Source: Streptomyces nitrosporeus
GTDB taxonomy: Bacteria > Actinomycetota > Actinomycetes > Streptomycetales > Streptomycetaceae
DNA: 64,000 bases
Reading direction: 5' to 3'
Assembly: GCF_008704555.1 (NCBI RefSeq)
Contig: NZ_CP023702.1
Coordinates: 7,362,001-7,426,000 of the forward strand
This document shows positions 62,858-64,000 of the stretch, in pieces (position 1 is the stretch's first letter; every line of letters starts with the position of its first letter). The notes under the pieces were generated by a model that ran no database searches, was not told the DNA's origin, and saw nothing but the letters and a program-made list of their open reading frames with translations. The position numbers and the translations under genes are program-made.

Positions 62858-64000
62858 TCACCGGCGGCCCTTGCGGGCGCTGCGGGTGGTGAGCTGTTCG
62901 TACGCCGGCGCGTCCTGGGCGAGCACCCGCTCCCAGGCGCGTGCGAAGAGCTCGGCCACGGGAATCCACGGCACGGTCCGCTGGTGGGCGTGGACCGGGT
63001 AGAGCCCTTCCTTCCAGCTCTCCACCGGCAGGGCGGGCGACTTGAGGTCGAGCCAGCCGCCGGGCAGGAAGAGGGTCCGGCCGGCGCGTGAGCGCTTGGC
63101 CTCGACGACGAGGCCGGTCGCGGCCAGTTCGGTACGGGCCTTCTTGGCCCGTGCCGGCTTCCAGCCCGTCCACAGGGCGCGGTTGCGGTCCGTGGGGTCC
63201 GGCAGAGCCAGCAACTGGAGGTAGAGGGCGGCCGCGTCCTCGCCCACTCCGTACGCCGCCGCGACCTCGGCGACGAGCGCGGGCACGCTGACCGCCGGGT
63301 CCTGCGCGTACCCCGCCGGCTGCCCGGCGCCCGCCGCGACGGCCCGGGCGAGACCGTCGCCCAGGACGGCCCGCAGCGCCGCCGGCCCCTGGGCGCGTCC
63401 GGTGCCCGTCAGCCCTTCGAGGAGGCCGAACACCTCGTCGTCGGGGCCGGAGAGACCGGCCGGGCGGACCAGGACGGTCTCGGCGTCCCGGTACCAGGGC
63501 CGCAGGACGAGGGCCTCGCCGATCCGGGTGAAGCCCTGGGCGTCGGCCCCTCCCGTGGCGGGCATCCCGTACGCCTTGCGGAGCTCGGCGGCGGTGTGAT
63601 GTCCCTGCTCCGTCCACTCGACGCCCAGGTCGAGCAGCAGTCCCGGGTCGGCGACACGACGGCGCAGCGCTGCCAGGGAGTCCGGCAGCGTCGCGCGCAG
63701 CGGGTGGCCGTACGGCAGGGCGTAGGCGAGCGCGGCCAGGGCGCCGGCCGCGTGCTGGACCGCGTGCCGGCCGGGAACGGCCGAGGGGTCGTCGGCGACC
63801 AGGTCGCCGTCCTTGTCGTGCCGCTGGACCGTGGTACGGCTCAGCCAGGGGGTGTGCCGCGGGTTCAGCACCGCCTCCGCGGCGGCGGTGTCCACCGTCG
63901 TGAGCTGCCCGGCGAGGTCCTCCGGCAGGCGGACCAGATGGCCGAGCCGCTCCGAACAGACGAGGCCGGCCGCCGCGGTGTCCGGGCCCGAGGTCCACAG
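62858..64000 (-). CDS. C-terminal part of a large protein heading the MoxR-VWA-SWIM cluster
   Basis: The frame is open from the window edge to the stop at 62858 (380 codons seen). Readable blocks are CSERLGHLVRLPEDL, TPWLSRTTVQRHDKDGDLV, YALPYGHPLRATLPDSLAAL, ALWTGWKPARAKKARTEL and FLPGGWLDLKSPALPVESW. I do not recognise a domain with certainty. By position it corresponds to E. coli yehI/molR (DUF4132), the large gene upstream of yehL, and that is the main ground for the suggestion. The spacer to the MoxR gene is about 120 bases. GTG 63895 is an internal codon, not the start. Confidence 0.7.
   Translation of the reverse strand: MWTSGPDTAAAGLVCSERLGHLVRLPEDLAGQLTTVDTAAAEAVLNPRHTPWLSRTTVQRHDKDGDLVADDPSAVPGRHAVQHAAGALAALAYALPYGHPLRATLPDSLAALRRRVADPGLLLDLGVEWTEQGHHTAAELRKAYGMPATGGADAQGFTRIGEALVLRPWYRDAETVLVRPAGLSGPDDEVFGLLEGLTGTGRAQGPAALRAVLGDGLARAVAAGAGQPAGYAQDPAVSVPALVAEVAAAYGVGEDAAALYLQLLALPDPTDRNRALWTGWKPARAKKARTELAATGLVVEAKRSRAGRTLFLPGGWLDLKSPALPVESWKEGLYPVHAHQRTVPWIPVAELFARAWERVLAQDAPAYEQLTTRSARKGRR

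Noticed and set aside
56037..64000. Classical defence island (restriction-modification, BREX or similar)
   Set aside because: No nuclease, methylase or phage-associated gene is seen; only the MoxR-VWA-SWIM set. A conflict role is speculative.
1..64000. tRNA or rRNA genes, CRISPR arrays, insertion sequences and phage attachment sites
   Set aside because: No CCA-ended cloverleaf, repeat-spacer array, transposase or integrase was seen. The tandem repeats found are short and without unique spacers.

Overview
The window looks like chromosomal DNA of a Streptomyces or close relative. It is very GC-rich with strong third-position GC bias, has many GTG and several TTG starts, and overlaps genes at ATGA/GTGA/TTGA junctions. 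Typical actinobacterial families are present: a SWIM zinc-finger protein, a DUF4232 lipoprotein, an F420/deazaflavin-type oxidoreductase, an Mca/MshB-like deacetylase, a HelD/HelR-type helicase, FprA, and a PP2C phosphatase with a GAF domain. I see no tRNA, rRNA, CRISPR array, insertion sequence, phage genes or PKS/NRPS cluster.

Layout. 0-6.3 kb holds a truncated SWIM-family gene, a methyltransferase, a cupin, a secreted PL9-like pectate lyase behind a promoter/LacI-operator pair, a sirtuin, and two gene relics (a frameshifted GH43 glycosidase and an ammonium-transporter fragment). 6.5-15 kb holds a six-gene catabolic operon: two phosphotriesterase-family proteins (one without its metal ligands), a flavin monooxygenase, an HSL-type hydrolase, an MBL hydrolase and a CocE/NonD hydrolase. 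A LysR regulator and a SnoaL-like protein follow. 15-21 kb holds a DUF4232 lipoprotein, a choice-of-anchor-A/SpaA surface protein and a RavA-ViaA-like MoxR/VWA pair. 21-29.3 kb is a dipeptide ABC importer operon with an S9 peptidase and a fused DppD-DppF ATPase. 29.5-34 kb holds a LmbE/Mca-like deacetylase, a GlsB-type stress protein, an I36 peptidase inhibitor, an XRE-cupin regulator and a serine beta-lactamase-like enzyme. 34-36.9 kb is cbiMNQO (cobalt uptake) behind a cobalamin riboswitch. 37-41.5 kb holds an ABC exporter whose first codons form a LacI-type palindrome, a helicase relic and an intact HelD-type helicase with a structured leader. 41.5-50.3 kb holds mostly single genes. 50.3-52.7 kb is an osmoprotectant-type ABC system without an ATPase gene. 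52.7-55.9 kb is a sugar-catabolic pair (Gfo/Idh/MocA plus PmoA-like) behind a second promoter/LacI-operator pair, with an acetyl-xylan-esterase-like gene. 56-64 kb is a minus-strand cluster equivalent to the E. coli yehL/M/P/Q group: a large protein running off the window, a MoxR ATPase, a DUF5682-VWA fusion and a SWIM protein.

How the parts may work together. The three GAAAGCGCTT sites (3.48, 38.80 and 54.82 kb) suggest that one or more LacI-family repressors control plant-polysaccharide use; at two of them the -35, -10 and operator are laid out alike. The window has two separate MoxR-VWA chaperone-like modules (18-21 kb and 56-64 kb). The most unusual items are the metal-ligand-less PTE paralogue in the catabolic operon, the DUF5682-VWA fusion in the yeh-like cluster, the operator embedded in coding sequence, and three decayed gene remnants in intergenic DNA. 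Starts given here were often moved downstream of the longest open frame on ribosome-binding-site, overlap or promoter evidence; each case is noted.
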